DNA of 64,000 nt from Lachnospiraceae bacterium (GCA_017511045.1 JAFWLM010000080.1:107706-171705); one strand, 5' to 3'; positions 9,469 through 18,273 are shown, numbered from the stretch's first letter. Program-made: numbers and translations. The notes: a model not told the origin generated them from the letters alone.

Positions 9469-10404
9469 ATGCCATTAGTAACAACCAAAGAAATGTTTGA
9501 AAAAGCCTATAACGGCGGTTATGCAATCGGTGCATTCAATGTTAATAACATGGAGATCGTACAGGGAATCACAGAGGCTGCAAAAGACTTAAATGCGCCT
9601 TTGATCCTTCAGGTGTCAAAAGGTGCCCGTGCCTATGCAAACCATACATATTTAATGAAACTGGTCGAGGCTGCAATTGAAGAGACAGGCCTTCCGATCT
9701 GCCTTCACTTAGATCACGGCGACAGCTTCGAGCTTTGCAAGAGCTGTATCGATGGTGGATTCACCTCTGTTATGATCGATAAATCCGGTCTTCCGCTGGA
9801 AGAAAACATTGCGATCACCCGTCAGGTCGTAGAATATGCACATGACCACGGTGTTGTTGTTGAAGCAGAGCTTGGAACCCTGGCAGGAATCGAAGACGAA
9901 GTCAATGTTTCCGCAGAAGATTCCTCCTACACCCGTCCGGAAGATGTACAGGAATTTGTGGAAAAGACCGGCTGCGATTCTCTGGCAATCGCTATAGGAA
10001 CCAGCCACGGTGCATATAAGTTCAAACCGGGCACAAAGCCGCAGCTTCGTTTTGATATCTTAGAAGATGTTGCCGCAAGACTTCCGGGCTTCCCGATCGT
10101 ACTTCACGGCTCCTCTTCCGTTCCTCAGGAATTTGTTAAGATCATCAACGAAAACGGCGGAAATATGCCGGGTGCGATCGGTGTTCCTGAAGATCAGCTG
10201 CGTCAGGCTGCTTCCATGGCTGTCTGCAAGATCAATATTGATTCTGATCTTCGTCTTGCTATGACAGCAACGATCCGCCAGTATTTCAATGAGCATCCGG
10301 ATCACTTTGACCCGCGCCAGTATCTGAAACCGGCAAGAGAAGCCATTAAACAGATGGTTGCCCATAAGATCACCGACGTCCTTGGATGCGACGGCAAAGC
10401 TTGA
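9469..10404 (+). CDS. fba: Class II fructose-bisphosphate aldolase
   Basis: Zinc-dependent aldolase that splits fructose 1,6-bisphosphate into dihydroxyacetone phosphate and glyceraldehyde 3-phosphate. The 311-residue protein shows the class II hallmarks LHLDHGDS (catalytic Asp82 and zinc His83), EAELGTLAGIED, AIGTSHGAYKF (second zinc histidine) and VLHGSSSVP (third). ATG 9469 is chosen over the ATG at 9448 because AAGGAG lies 8 nt upstream of it and the family starts MPLVT. It lies 42 nt before pfp and is co-transcribed with it, one of only two plus-strand genes in the window. Confidence 0.97.
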   Translation: MPLVTTKEMFEKAYNGGYAIGAFNVNNMEIVQGITEAAKDLNAPLILQVSKGARAYANHTYLMKLVEAAIEETGLPICLHLDHGDSFELCKSCIDGGFTSVMIDKSGLPLEENIAITRQVVEYAHDHGVVVEAELGTLAGIEDEVNVSAEDSSYTRPEDVQEFVEKTGCDSLAIAIGTSHGAYKFKPGTKPQLRFDILEDVAARLPGFPIVLHGSSSVPQEFVKIINENGGNMPGAIGVPEDQLRQAASMAVCKINIDSDLRLAMTATIRQYFNEHPDHFDPRQYLKPAREAIKQMVAHKITDVLGCDGKA

Positions 10405-10446
10405 AATAACAAATAAACATAAAATCAGGAAAGGAAACCACCCTTT

Positions 10447-11694
10447 ATGAGTGAAAAATTAATTGGAAGCTGTATTTTCGGACAATCCGGAGGCCCGACC
10501 TCAGTTATCAACGCAAGTGCCTACGGTGTGATCCAGACAGCGTTAGACGCAGAAGAGATCACCGAAGTCTATGGTGCGGAAAACGGAATCGTCGGTGTTT
10601 TAAACGACCGTCTCTTTGATATGTCAAAAGAAGATGCCGGCGAGCTGGAGCTCCTTTGCAACACCCCATCCTCTGCCCTCGGCTCCTGCAGATATAAGAT
10701 CGCAGATCCGGACGAGGACGATACAGACTACAAAAAGATCCTCGAGATCTTCAAGAAGTACAATGTTCGCTATTTCTTCTATAACGGCGGAAATGACTCT
10801 ATGGATACCTGCAACAAGATCTACCGCTACATGAAGAAAGTCGGCTATGAATGCCGCGTGATCGGTGTGCCGAAGACGATCGATAATGACCTTACGGGAA
10901 CCGATCATTGTCCGGGCTTTGGAAGTGCTGCCCGCTATATCGCAACTTCCTGCATGGAAGTCAGCAGAGACAACAAAGTCTATACAACAGACAATATTAC
11001 GGTCATGGAGATCATGGGCCGTCATGCCGGCTGGCTGACAGCTGCTTCTGTTCTGGCATCAGCAAAAGGCGAGGGTCCGGATCTGATCTATCTTCCGGAA
11101 ACTGATTTCGATCTGGATGATTTCTTTGATGATGTTCAGAAGGTTCATGAAGAAAACGGCGATGTTTTTGTTGCTGTTTCAGAGGGAATCCATTATGACA
11201 ACGGAAGATTTGTTTCCGAAGTGCAGACCTCCACGACGGACGGCTTCGGACATGCACAGCTCGGAGGAGTTGCAAACTATCTCGCTGATCTCTTAAAGAA
11301 CCGTACCGGTATCAAGACTCGTGCGATCGAACTCAGCCTTCTTCAGCGTTCTGCTGCTCATCAGGCATCAGCGACAGACGTGGATGAGGCAATCGCAGCA
11401 GGAAAAGCTGCGGTAGAAGCTGCGATCTCCGGAAAGACCGGAAAGATGGTTGCATTCAAGAGAGATGAGACATCCAAAGAATACAAATGCGATATCATTC
11501 TGGTTCCTCTGAGTGATGCCGCAAATACGGAAAAGAAGATCCCGCGCGAATGGATCAACAAAAAAGGCAACTTTGTGAATAAAGAATTTATCAAGTATGC
11601 CCTGCCACTGATCCAGGGACAGCCAATCCGCTACTATGAGGATTCTCTTCCGAGATATGCGAAACTGAAGAAAGTATTAGCGAGCGAGAAATAA
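10447..11694 (+). CDS. pfp: Pyrophosphate-dependent-type 6-phosphofructokinase
   Basis: Phosphorylates fructose 6-phosphate in glycolysis. Of 415 residues, longer than the roughly 320 of ATP-dependent bacterial PfkA. The nucleotide-site motif reads GGNDS (Asn116-Asp117) instead of GGDGS, and the catalytic loop reads VPKTIDND with Lys143 where ATP enzymes have Gly. Both substitutions are characteristic of pyrophosphate-dependent enzymes. GSAARY and MEIMGRHAGWL are also present. A AGGAAAG-type ribosome site precedes ATG 10447. Phosphoryl donor is inferred from these residues. It follows fba and ends before the terminator at 11768-11813. Confidence 0.9.
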   Translation: MSEKLIGSCIFGQSGGPTSVINASAYGVIQTALDAEEITEVYGAENGIVGVLNDRLFDMSKEDAGELELLCNTPSSALGSCRYKIADPDEDDTDYKKILEIFKKYNVRYFFYNGGNDSMDTCNKIYRYMKKVGYECRVIGVPKTIDNDLTGTDHCPGFGSAARYIATSCMEVSRDNKVYTTDNITVMEIMGRHAGWLTAASVLASAKGEGPDLIYLPETDFDLDDFFDDVQKVHEENGDVFVAVSEGIHYDNGRFVSEVQTSTTDGFGHAQLGGVANYLADLLKNRTGIKTRAIELSLLQRSAAHQASATDVDEAIAAGKAAVEAAISGKTGKMVAFKRDETSKEYKCDIILVPLSDAANTEKKIPREWINKKGNFVNKEFIKYALPLIQGQPIRYYEDSLPRYAKLKKVLASEK

Positions 11695-11715
11695 TCGTAC
11701 TGTAAAAATAGTCGC

Positions 11716-11743
11716 TTCGTGACGTCATGAACAACGTCACGAA
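11716..11743. other. Stem-loop downstream of pfp
   Basis: Perfect 10-bp inverted repeat TTCGTGACGT/ACGTCACGAA with an 8-nt loop. It has no T tract; it precedes the true terminator and could stabilise the pfp mRNA 3' end. Confidence 0.6.
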
Positions 11744-11767
11744 ACCAGATTATCTGCAAATAATGAC

Positions 11768-11813
11768 AAAAAAAGCGTTTGGTGATGTTTTTTTGACGTC
11801 ACCAAACGTTTTT
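11768..11813. terminator. Bidirectional terminator between pfp and gerW
   Basis: CGTTTGGTGA (11776-11785) pairs with TCACCAAACG (11799-11808). It is flanked by seven A residues on the left and TTTTT on the right, so it can stop both pfp from the plus strand and gerW from the minus strand. Confidence 0.9.
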
Positions 11814-11848
11814 ATTGACATTGATTCACTCTTCAGATCATTACACGA

Positions 11849-12241
11849 TCAGATAAAGTCTTCGATCCTCGGCATATCTTCGTCCGAATCAGAAGCCTTT
11901 GCCTTGCTCTTCCGAATTCCGGTCAGTTTATTGATGATATCCGGGATCAGTTCGATCAGCTTATTCAAAGAATCTTTATCTTTGATATTTACGATTTTCG
12001 AGGTTCCGTTCTGAATTACCAGAACAGCAGACGGCGTGATCTTTGCGCCTGCTCCGCCGGCTCCGTTATTCTTGGCCTCTTTGTTGAACGCACCTGCAGC
12101 AACACCAAATGAAACATCTGCCATTGGGAAAACAACAATATCCTTATACTGAATTGGCTCTCCGATGATGGTCTTTGTGGAAACAAAATTCTCCAGACTG
12201 TTCATCAAAGATTCGACTGTGCCTTCAAAATTCTCAGCCAT
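11849..12241 (-). CDS. gerW: GerW/YtfJ family sporulation protein
   Basis: A 130-residue member of the YtfJ/GerW family; in Bacillus it is a spore inner-membrane protein needed for germination through some receptors. Family features are the N-terminal MENLEN-like helix, STKTIIGEPI, VSFGVAAGAF, the glycine-rich GGAGAKITPSAVLVI and the acidic C-terminus. It overlaps the end of the DUF2953 gene by 8 nt, an association conserved in spore formers (ytfI-ytfJ). It is the last gene of the minus-strand unit and ends before the terminator at 11768-11813. Confidence 0.93.
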   Translation of the reverse strand: MAENFEGTVESLMNSLENFVSTKTIIGEPIQYKDIVVFPMADVSFGVAAGAFNKEAKNNGAGGAGAKITPSAVLVIQNGTSKIVNIKDKDSLNKLIELIPDIINKLTGIRKSKAKASDSDEDMPRIEDFI

Positions 12242-13145
12242 TGAGGTACCTCCTTATGACCTTGATGACGCGCTGAATATCGCGGTCAAAATAAAGCCTT
12301 GCAATACATAATAACATATATCCGAGAAAAATTCTCCCTTTAATTAATAAATCTATACGAATTCCTTTATTATAGAATTCCGGGGTCAGAATCAGCCTGC
12401 CCTTACTGATTGCTTCCGCGATCGGGGCAGCATTACCATACACGATTGCTGTATTCGCCGGATCTTCGAGACCGAAGCCGATCGTTCCCACAATCTTTCT
12501 CGGTTTGATATGATTCAGAATATTAATGATCTCCAGTTTTAAGTGCTTCAGCGCCCTCTTTGTCGTCTTTGCCTGCCAGATTCTTTTTACTGTCTGGTAC
12601 TTTTGATGCAGTTCCTTTAAATGATCGATCCGGTCGCGGACTTTTTCCTTAAAAGATTTCAGTTTGTTTTCTTTTTTTCGCTGTTCTTTCTGCTCAGCCT
12701 TTTCGGCTTTTTTCTCTTCTTTCTCCTGCTCTTTTTCCAGACGTTTTTCTTCTTTTGCAGCTTCAGCCTTTTCCGCTTTTTCCTCCGCTTTCTGAAGTTC
12801 TCTGCTGATCTTTTCATACTGTTTCGGATCAGAGATGATCTCTTCTTCCTGAAGGACTTCTCTTAAAGCTTCAGCTTCATCTTCTCCCAAAACACCTTTC
12901 ATCAATACAATACCTGCAAGTTGTACCCGGTAACTCAGCTTTTTCTCTTTATATTCAGCAATGGCTTTCAACAAACCTAAAAGCCACGATGCTTTAGCGT
13001 CACCTTCAATGTCCGCATTTTCCCCTGCCCCGCTGATTTTATAGCGTATCGGAACAAAAAGTACTAACAGAACAAGAAGCAGCACCAGGCCGACGATGCC
13101 TGCAAGCACAAACCCTAGGATTTTAAGAATCTGTAAAACGATCAT
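12234..13145 (-). CDS. DUF2953 family protein (YtfI-like)
   Basis: A 303-residue protein with one N-terminal membrane helix (about residues 5-32, LVLLLVLLVLFVPI), a highly charged coiled-coil of Lys/Glu/Ala (about 105-185) and the DUF2953 module toward the C-terminus (GTIGFGLEDPANTAIVYGNAAP). In Bacillus the homologue YtfI is encoded beside ytfJ/gerW and made in sporulation; the biochemical role is unknown. It overlaps gerW by 8 nt and the upstream small gene by 4 nt, so the genes are translationally coupled. Confidence 0.88.
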   Translation of the reverse strand: MIVLQILKILGFVLAGIVGLVLLLVLLVLFVPIRYKISGAGENADIEGDAKASWLLGLLKAIAEYKEKKLSYRVQLAGIVLMKGVLGEDEAEALREVLQEEEIISDPKQYEKISRELQKAEEKAEKAEAAKEEKRLEKEQEKEEKKAEKAEQKEQRKKENKLKSFKEKVRDRIDHLKELHQKYQTVKRIWQAKTTKRALKHLKLEIINILNHIKPRKIVGTIGFGLEDPANTAIVYGNAAPIAEAISKGRLILTPEFYNKGIRIDLLIKGRIFLGYMLLCIARLYFDRDIQRVIKVIRRYLNG

Positions 13146-13441
13146 GCAAAAAAGCTCCTTACATCATAGGTTCCTGTCTTTGAATAGACATCGAAAATGA
13201 TCTTTCCGCAGACTTCCAGCGCCTCATCCCTGGTGATCGCAAGACCCAGGATCTTTCGGTCTCTGGCATGATCTCTGTACAGCATAAAAGCCGGAAGAAC
13301 ATCCAGAAGATCCTTTCCATTGGATGCGAGCGTGATCACATACACACCAAAAGAAATTGAATGTTTCTCCAGCTGATTTATGATTTTTGTTTTTTTCTTT
13401 CCGGCTTCTTCGCCCAGATAAAGATTCTTATACCAGTTCAT
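13142..13441 (-). CDS. Small conserved-looking protein of unknown function
   Basis: A 99-residue soluble protein (MNWYKNLYLGEE...) with no signal peptide or membrane helix. I do not recognise its family. It contains a basic N-terminal third (KKKTKIINQLEKH), a central hydrophobic core with VITLASNGKDLLDVLPAFML and a C-terminal SKTGTYDVRSFF. It overlaps the DUF2953 gene by 4 nt, so it is probably co-expressed with gerW and may act in the spore envelope; that is inference from context. Confidence 0.75.
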   Translation of the reverse strand: MNWYKNLYLGEEAGKKKTKIINQLEKHSISFGVYVITLASNGKDLLDVLPAFMLYRDHARDRKILGLAITRDEALEVCGKIIFDVYSKTGTYDVRSFFA

Positions 13442-13446
13442 GGTGG

Positions 13447-14136
13447 CTATTTTTGAAACTTACGGCTGATCCGCGGATCAACATTCCGGGACAGTCTTTG
13501 ACCCTTTAAAAACTCCAGTCTGCTGGAAGGTTTCTCTGCAGCTGAAAGATTAAAAACAGGGGTTGCAGCGTACGCAACGGAACTAAGTGCAGCCTGAGCG
13601 GAACGTTCAAGATAGGAATGATCATACGGATTCTCTTTTGAATAGACGCCTTCCCCTATTGCATCTTCTATATTTGCAGCTTCTGCTTTTTCCTTAAGAT
13701 GAGTGATCCGATTCAGAGCACCTCCTAAGATCATGATAAGCGGAAGAATGAGACAGCCGACAAATACGATCGCAAAGCAATACCAGGGCGGATAGAACAC
13801 CGCATAGCTGCGGATCATGCCGGTAAGATCCATTAAAAGGATATAGCAGGCAACACCGATTGCAAGCATCACAAGGCCCCAGATGATGCATCTGAGCCAG
13901 TGAGCTGCTTTATTGGAATGACGGATCGCAAGCGCTCCTACTCCAATCTGGAAGAATCCCGTAAAGCCTCCAAAAAGACCGTAGAAGATCAGCAGTCCGG
14001 TAATCACTGTTTCGCCCATATCTTCAAAATGGAGCGCTCCTACAAAACCAAACCACATGGCAAACAGGATCGACAGGACCCCGAATATGATCAACAGTAT
14101 TCCGCTGACTTTTAAGACTGTATTGCCTTTTGCCAT
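13447..14136 (-). CDS. Four-helix membrane protein of unknown function
   Basis: A 229-residue protein with four predicted membrane helices (about residues 10-35, 42-72, 80-105, 118-142) and a soluble C-terminal tail with PSSRLEFLKGQRLSRNVDPRISRKF. Its helical part resembles that of the next gene upstream (start KVSGILLIIFGVLSI against KIMGIIMIVGGALSI), so the two are probably tandem paralogues with different tails. ATG 14136 follows a good GGAGGA site. A TTGGTC-17-TATAAT promoter lies just upstream, and the gene may lead the gerW transcript. Confidence 0.8.
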   Translation of the reverse strand: MAKGNTVLKVSGILLIIFGVLSILFAMWFGFVGALHFEDMGETVITGLLIFYGLFGGFTGFFQIGVGALAIRHSNKAAHWLRCIIWGLVMLAIGVACYILLMDLTGMIRSYAVFYPPWYCFAIVFVGCLILPLIMILGGALNRITHLKEKAEAANIEDAIGEGVYSKENPYDHSYLERSAQAALSSVAYAATPVFNLSAAEKPSSRLEFLKGQRLSRNVDPRISRKFQK

Positions 14137-14175
14137 CGCGCATTCCTCCGAAGCAAGGTAAATTGATTAACGTAA

Positions 14176-14204
14176 ATTATATCACATCCGTCTGCTCTGA
14201 CCAA
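14176..14204 (-). promoter_or_regulatory. Promoter upstream of the 13447-14136 gene
   Basis: Minus strand TTGGTC (14204-14199), 17-nt spacer, TATAAT (14181-14176), 40 nt before the ATG at 14136. This is a good sigma-A-type match and probably starts the transcript running through to gerW. Confidence 0.7.
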
Positions 14205-14212
14205 TGGTTTCT

Positions 14213-14246
14213 GAATAAAATCAGGGAGACCGATCGGCCTCCCTGA
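14213..14246 (-). terminator. Terminator of the LEA-like membrane protein gene
   Basis: TCAGGGAG (14221-14228) pairs with CTCCCTGA (14239-14246) around a GC-rich partly paired loop, followed on the minus strand by TTTTATTC. It lies 25 nt after the stop of the upstream gene. Confidence 0.85.
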
Positions 14247-14271
14247 CGAAAATGTTTTTTATAATGCTGAA

Positions 14272-14997
14272 TTAGTTCTGTCCGTCAAATTTATCTTTAA
14301 CATCATCAACAACGTCTGCAGCTTTGTCTTTTGCATTCTCTGCAAATTCTTTCACATCACCGGCTACGTCTGCAGCTTTGTCTTTAACATCGTCAACAAC
14401 ATCGCCTGCTTTATCAACAGCTTTGTCAGCGAATTCTTTTACATCACCTGCAACGTCAACAGCAGTGTCTTTTGCTTCTTTTGCAAGACCAACAACGTCA
14501 TCATCCATGTTCTTAACCTCAGCAGCCATATCACTTGCAATACCTGCGAAAGATACATCGCCGCCTGCAGATTTCTTGTTAAGAACTGCACCAACGATAG
14601 CAAGCACCGGAACAGCCAGACCGAAAATGATCGATACGACTGTGGATCCGCCGCTGGAAATCGATGCGCCATTCATTCTTGCAAATGTGCCTGCTCCGAT
14701 CAGAGTAATGATGAATCCAACCAGCTGAAGAACAATAACAATGATTGCCCAGACCATGCACTTCGTTGCATTCTCCGGTTTTCCGGAATTCTTTGTGCAG
14801 ATAATACCGGCAATCAGTTCTGCGATACCTGCAAGGATCGTAATGATAATGCCCACGATCAGTCCGCCGGTTCCCGGATATCCGGATAAAACTGCAACTG
14901 CTGCGATCAGAATGATCGACATGATAATGCTCAGTGCTCCACCAACGATCATGATGATACCCATGATCTTAAGTAAAACTCTACCTCTAGCTTCCAT
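14272..14997 (-). CDS. Membrane protein with LEA-like amphipathic repeat tail
   Basis: A 241-residue protein. Residues about 8-140 hold four membrane helices, as in its neighbour. From about residue 160 the sequence becomes Asp/Lys/Ala/Val-rich and from about 181 holds two near-identical 29-residue units, each beginning DVAGDVKEFA and ending VVDDVKDK. Such Ala/Lys/Asp/Glu repeats resemble group 3 LEA proteins and apolipoprotein-like amphipathic helices, which coat membranes or protect against drying in other organisms. No enzyme motif is seen. The gene is monocistronic, with AGGAGG before ATG 14997 and its own terminator. Function unknown; membrane or desiccation protection is a guess. Confidence 0.8.
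   Translation of the reverse strand: MEARGRVLLKIMGIIMIVGGALSIIMSIILIAAVAVLSGYPGTGGLIVGIIITILAGIAELIAGIICTKNSGKPENATKCMVWAIIVIVLQLVGFIITLIGAGTFARMNGASISSGGSTVVSIIFGLAVPVLAIVGAVLNKKSAGGDVSFAGIASDMAAEVKNMDDDVVGLAKEAKDTAVDVAGDVKEFADKAVDKAGDVVDDVKDKAADVAGDVKEFAENAKDKAADVVDDVKDKFDGQN
14284..14457 (-). repeat. Two 87-bp units encoding the 29-residue helical repeats
   Basis: Two tandem units of about 87 bp (14371-14457 and 14284-14370) encode the repeated 29-residue helix segment of the membrane protein. Their protein sequences differ at only a few positions. Confidence 0.75.
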
Positions 14998-15113
14998 AAC
15001 ATTTACCTCCTAAAAGTAATAAACATTTAACGGATTAATAATAGCACAAATCAACTGATAATGCCATTAATAACTATTACTTTTTGCTTTTAAATAACGT
15101 GAGAAACGCCGTC

Positions 15114-16775
15114 TTATTTCAATAGATGCAGTTTTCTGGCAACTGCAATGATCTTTGTTCCGCCTGGGAACATATAGAGTTCATCCACATCCACAACCTT
15201 CAGAAGCAGGAGTGTTACGCCATAGATAATGATCGCAAGGATGATCGATAGGATCACTGCGATCGTGTTGCTGTGAAGGAGTTTGCGAAGACCGAGATTA
15301 ATAAAGAATACACATACACCCATGATCAAAGAACAGATCGCAGGAAGAACAAAGGTCTTCACTTTTTCCTGCTTGTATCCTAAGTACTTCTTCAGGGATC
15401 TTGCGTTTAAAAAACATACGGTAAACGAGAAGATCATATCGCAGATAACAACTGCAAAGATATCGATTTTCAGGGTAAACAGCATGATCACCAGGATCAG
15501 AGCATGAAATACCAATGCGATCGCCGAATGGAACACCGGAATCCGCATCTTATCGATGCCCTGCAGGATCGAGTTTGTGATCGTCGATAACGAATATAAA
15601 ACAACGGAAATACATCCGATCATCAGCATCAGAGAGACCTTATCCGGATCCACACTCGTAGGGAACAGAAGATTAATGATCGGTTTTGCTAGCACGCCAA
15701 GACCAACCGCGCAAGGCATGGCAACCATCATGGTCACTTTAATGGACGAGTCGATCTTCCGGATGACATTTCCTCTGTTGCCCTGCGTCACAGACTTAAC
15801 GACACTCGGGATCAGGGAAGAAGCCAGTGCGCTTGCAAGCGCAATCGGCACATTTACGATAAGACGGTAGTTTCCGGTAAACATACCGGTGAAAGTATCG
15901 ATCATATCGTGATCCATGCCGCGTGCTTCCATGATATTACTGAACAGACCGGAATCAACAAGTCCTGTAAGATTATAGATCGTTGTACTTAGGATGACCG
16001 GAATGATCGTAAGCACCAGCGTCTTTAAAATGCCGCCTAATGGTTCTTTTCCTTCTGTCTGGTCCTCCGTTATCTGTGCCTTCAAAGTCCTTCGATAGAG
16101 GCAATATAAGACGATCAGGAAGACCAGCGCTGCTCCGGCACCGCAGACCGTACCAAGCGTTCCACCGGAGGCGCCCATTGCTTCCGGAATATTATCAAAT
16201 GAATACTTTGAAGCAGTTGTTGCTGTAAGTGCAGCCTTATAAAACGCGGTTGCCGCGATCAAAGAGACGGCTGCATTAACGATCTGCTCAAAGATATTGG
16301 AAAGTGCTGTCGGGACCATCGTTCCAAGCCCCTGGAAAAAGCCGCGCATAACACCGAGCACGGACATTATGATCAGGCCAAAGGAAAGTGTCCGGAGTGC
16401 GATCGCACTCTGAGGATAATTTAAGAGTTTTGCAAAGAAATCTGCGCCGAAATATGTGATCGCGAAAGCAGCAAGACCCAGACAAAGAGCAAACCCGATT
16501 GCAAACGCAAAGATCCTTCGGGTATTCTTATATTCTTTCAGGGTAACGCGGCGGGAGACCATTTTTGATACCGCCAGAGGCAGACTGTAGGAAGATAAAA
16601 GGAGAAGGAAGGAATACACTTCAAAAGCGATCCCATAATAAGCAACGCCCTTTTCTCCTAAAATATTATTTAAAGGAACTCGATATAAGATGCCGATCAT
16701 CCTTACAATGATCGAAGAGACGCCTAAGATAGCGCCCTGCATCATAAAATTGCCTTTTTGCCTCTTTTTTGCCAT
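15114..16775 (-). CDS. SpoVB/MurJ-like polysaccharide (lipid II-type) flippase
   Basis: A 553-residue integral membrane protein of the MOP exporter superfamily with about 14 hydrophobic helices. The start (GAILGVSSIIVRMIGILYRVPLNNILG) is typical of stage V sporulation protein B and related Firmicutes flippases that move lipid-linked sugar precursors outward. Conserved LPLAVSKMVSRR and VPIALASALASSLIPSV are present. The gene starts right after the ybeY stop (16776), so it belongs to the phoH-ybeY transcript. Substrate is not readable from sequence; spore cortex or wall precursor is likely. Confidence 0.88.
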   Translation of the reverse strand: MAKKRQKGNFMMQGAILGVSSIIVRMIGILYRVPLNNILGEKGVAYYGIAFEVYSFLLLLSSYSLPLAVSKMVSRRVTLKEYKNTRRIFAFAIGFALCLGLAAFAITYFGADFFAKLLNYPQSAIALRTLSFGLIIMSVLGVMRGFFQGLGTMVPTALSNIFEQIVNAAVSLIAATAFYKAALTATTASKYSFDNIPEAMGASGGTLGTVCGAGAALVFLIVLYCLYRRTLKAQITEDQTEGKEPLGGILKTLVLTIIPVILSTTIYNLTGLVDSGLFSNIMEARGMDHDMIDTFTGMFTGNYRLIVNVPIALASALASSLIPSVVKSVTQGNRGNVIRKIDSSIKVTMMVAMPCAVGLGVLAKPIINLLFPTSVDPDKVSLMLMIGCISVVLYSLSTITNSILQGIDKMRIPVFHSAIALVFHALILVIMLFTLKIDIFAVVICDMIFSFTVCFLNARSLKKYLGYKQEKVKTFVLPAICSLIMGVCVFFINLGLRKLLHSNTIAVILSIILAIIIYGVTLLLLKVVDVDELYMFPGGTKIIAVARKLHLLK

Positions 16776-17255
16776 CTATCTTCGGATCTTCAGCACTTCG
16801 TCCATGAGACGCTTCTGCTCGCTTTCCATGAGTTCAGCGTCCTCTTTTTTTATGTGGTCATAACCTATTAAGTGTAACATACTATGAACAATTAAGAAAG
16901 AAAGTTCCCGTTTTTGGCTGTGTCCGTATTTCTTTGCCTGCTCTTTCATGCGGCCTCCGCAGACAATGATATCGCCCAGGATCTCTTCGCCATCTCCATC
17001 CAGTTCAGCGTCAAACACGCCGGGTGTTTCATAATCAAAATACGGGAAGGAAAGAACATCTGTCACGCTGTCAATTCCTCTGTTTTCCCTGTTGATGGAC
17101 TGAATTACGGAAGGCGTAGTAAGGATAACATTCACCTCAAGCCCATCCGGCAGCTGTTTATCCTTTGCCACAGCACGCACAGCCTTTCGGATCACCGGTG
17201 CGGGATCTCCAAAGTCATATGCAATTCGGGTCTCATTTTCGATATATATTTTCAT
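16776..17255 (-). CDS. ybeY: Endoribonuclease YbeY (16S rRNA maturation)
   Basis: Zinc-dependent single-strand endoribonuclease involved in 16S rRNA 3'-end maturation and ribosome quality control. The 159-residue protein has the metal motif HSMLHLIGYDH (HxxxHxxxxxH) and DVLSFPYF upstream. It is followed without spacing by the flippase gene and preceded by phoH at 37 nt, the standard phoH-ybeY order. GGAGGAG lies about 15 nt before ATG 17255. Confidence 0.96.
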   Translation of the reverse strand: MKIYIENETRIAYDFGDPAPVIRKAVRAVAKDKQLPDGLEVNVILTTPSVIQSINRENRGIDSVTDVLSFPYFDYETPGVFDAELDGDGEEILGDIIVCGGRMKEQAKKYGHSQKRELSFLIVHSMLHLIGYDHIKKEDAELMESEQKRLMDEVLKIRR

Positions 17256-17292
17256 CTTCGTCTTTCTTTCATCTCCTCCGGAATACAGGAAA

Positions 17293-18273
17293 TCACTTTT
17301 TCAAGCGGGCACTCTGCTTTTTCTCATACTCCTCATATGCCTGAACGATCTTCTGTACGACCGGATGACGAACCACGTCCACGCTTGTCAGGTTTACCAT
17401 GGCAATATCGTCTTCCACATTTTCTAATACCTTGATCGCAACATCCAGGCCGGAGATCTGCCCGTGAGGAAGGTCTTTCTGTGTTCTGTCTCCGGTTACG
17501 ACTACCTTAGAACCAAAACCGATACGGGTTAAGAACATCTTCATCTGGGCAGGTGTTGTATTTTGAGCCTCATCAAGGATAATAAATGCGCTGTCCAGCG
17601 TACGTCCTCTCATATAGGCCAAAGGAGCCACTTCGATCAGTCCCTTTTCACTGTTTGCCAGATAGCTTTCCGCTCCCATGATCTGATAGATCGCATCATA
17701 GAGCGGTCTGAGATAGGGATCGACTTTACTCTGCAGATCACCCGGAAGGAAACCTAAGTTTTCACCTGCCTCGATCGCCGGACGCGTAAGAATGATCCGG
17801 TTCACATCGCCGCGTTTAAACGCATCGATCGCCATCGCCATTGCCAGATAGGTCTTACCTGTTCCGGCAGGGCCCAGGCCAAAAACGATCATATTCTTTT
17901 TGATCGCATCCACGTATGTTTTCTGGTTAAAAGTCTTCGGCTTGATCGGACGTCCGTTCACTGTACGGCAGACGATATCATCGTCCAGATCTGCGATATG
18001 ACTCTGCACACCGCCACGTTCCAAAGAGATCGCATAATCAATATTCTGTGTTGTGATACGTTCTCCCTTTCGTACCAGATTGACCAGATCTTCGATAATA
18101 TGTTTTGCCCGCACCGCATTTGTTTCATCACCAACGACCGTGATCTTAGAATCACGTGAAGTAATGTTCACAAATAAAGCTTTTTCGATTTTTTTGATAT
18201 TCTCGTCGAGCTGACCAAAGACTTCTTTGATTTCCTGAGCAGAAAGCTCAGCTGTGGATTCAATAATGCTCAA
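17293..18273 (-). CDS. PhoH-like ATPase/RNA-binding protein (PhoL type)
   Basis: P-loop ATPase with an N-terminal KH-like part, usually encoded with ybeY and thought to act on RNA. Walker A GPAGTGKTYLA, DEAQNTTPAQ (Walker B) and TGDRTQKDLP are visible. I place the start at TTG 18273: AAGGAG (18288-18283) lies 9 nt upstream, and the product LSIIESTAELSAQEI... has the family's usual N-terminus at 326 residues. An ATG at 18333 would overlap a likely -10 box (TATAAT at 18321-18316). Confidence 0.92.
   Translation of the reverse strand: MSIIESTAELSAQEIKEVFGQLDENIKKIEKALFVNITSRDSKITVVGDETNAVRAKHIIEDLVNLVRKGERITTQNIDYAISLERGGVQSHIADLDDDIVCRTVNGRPIKPKTFNQKTYVDAIKKNMIVFGLGPAGTGKTYLAMAMAIDAFKRGDVNRIILTRPAIEAGENLGFLPGDLQSKVDPYLRPLYDAIYQIMGAESYLANSEKGLIEVAPLAYMRGRTLDSAFIILDEAQNTTPAQMKMFLTRIGFGSKVVVTGDRTQKDLPHGQISGLDVAIKVLENVEDDIAMVNLTSVDVVRHPVVQKIVQAYEEYEKKQSARLKK

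Noticed and set aside
9156-9488. A 110-codon minus-strand frame over the rpmB-fba region
   Set aside because: It overlaps rpmB in another frame and the fba promoter, and has no ribosome site or recognisable sequence.
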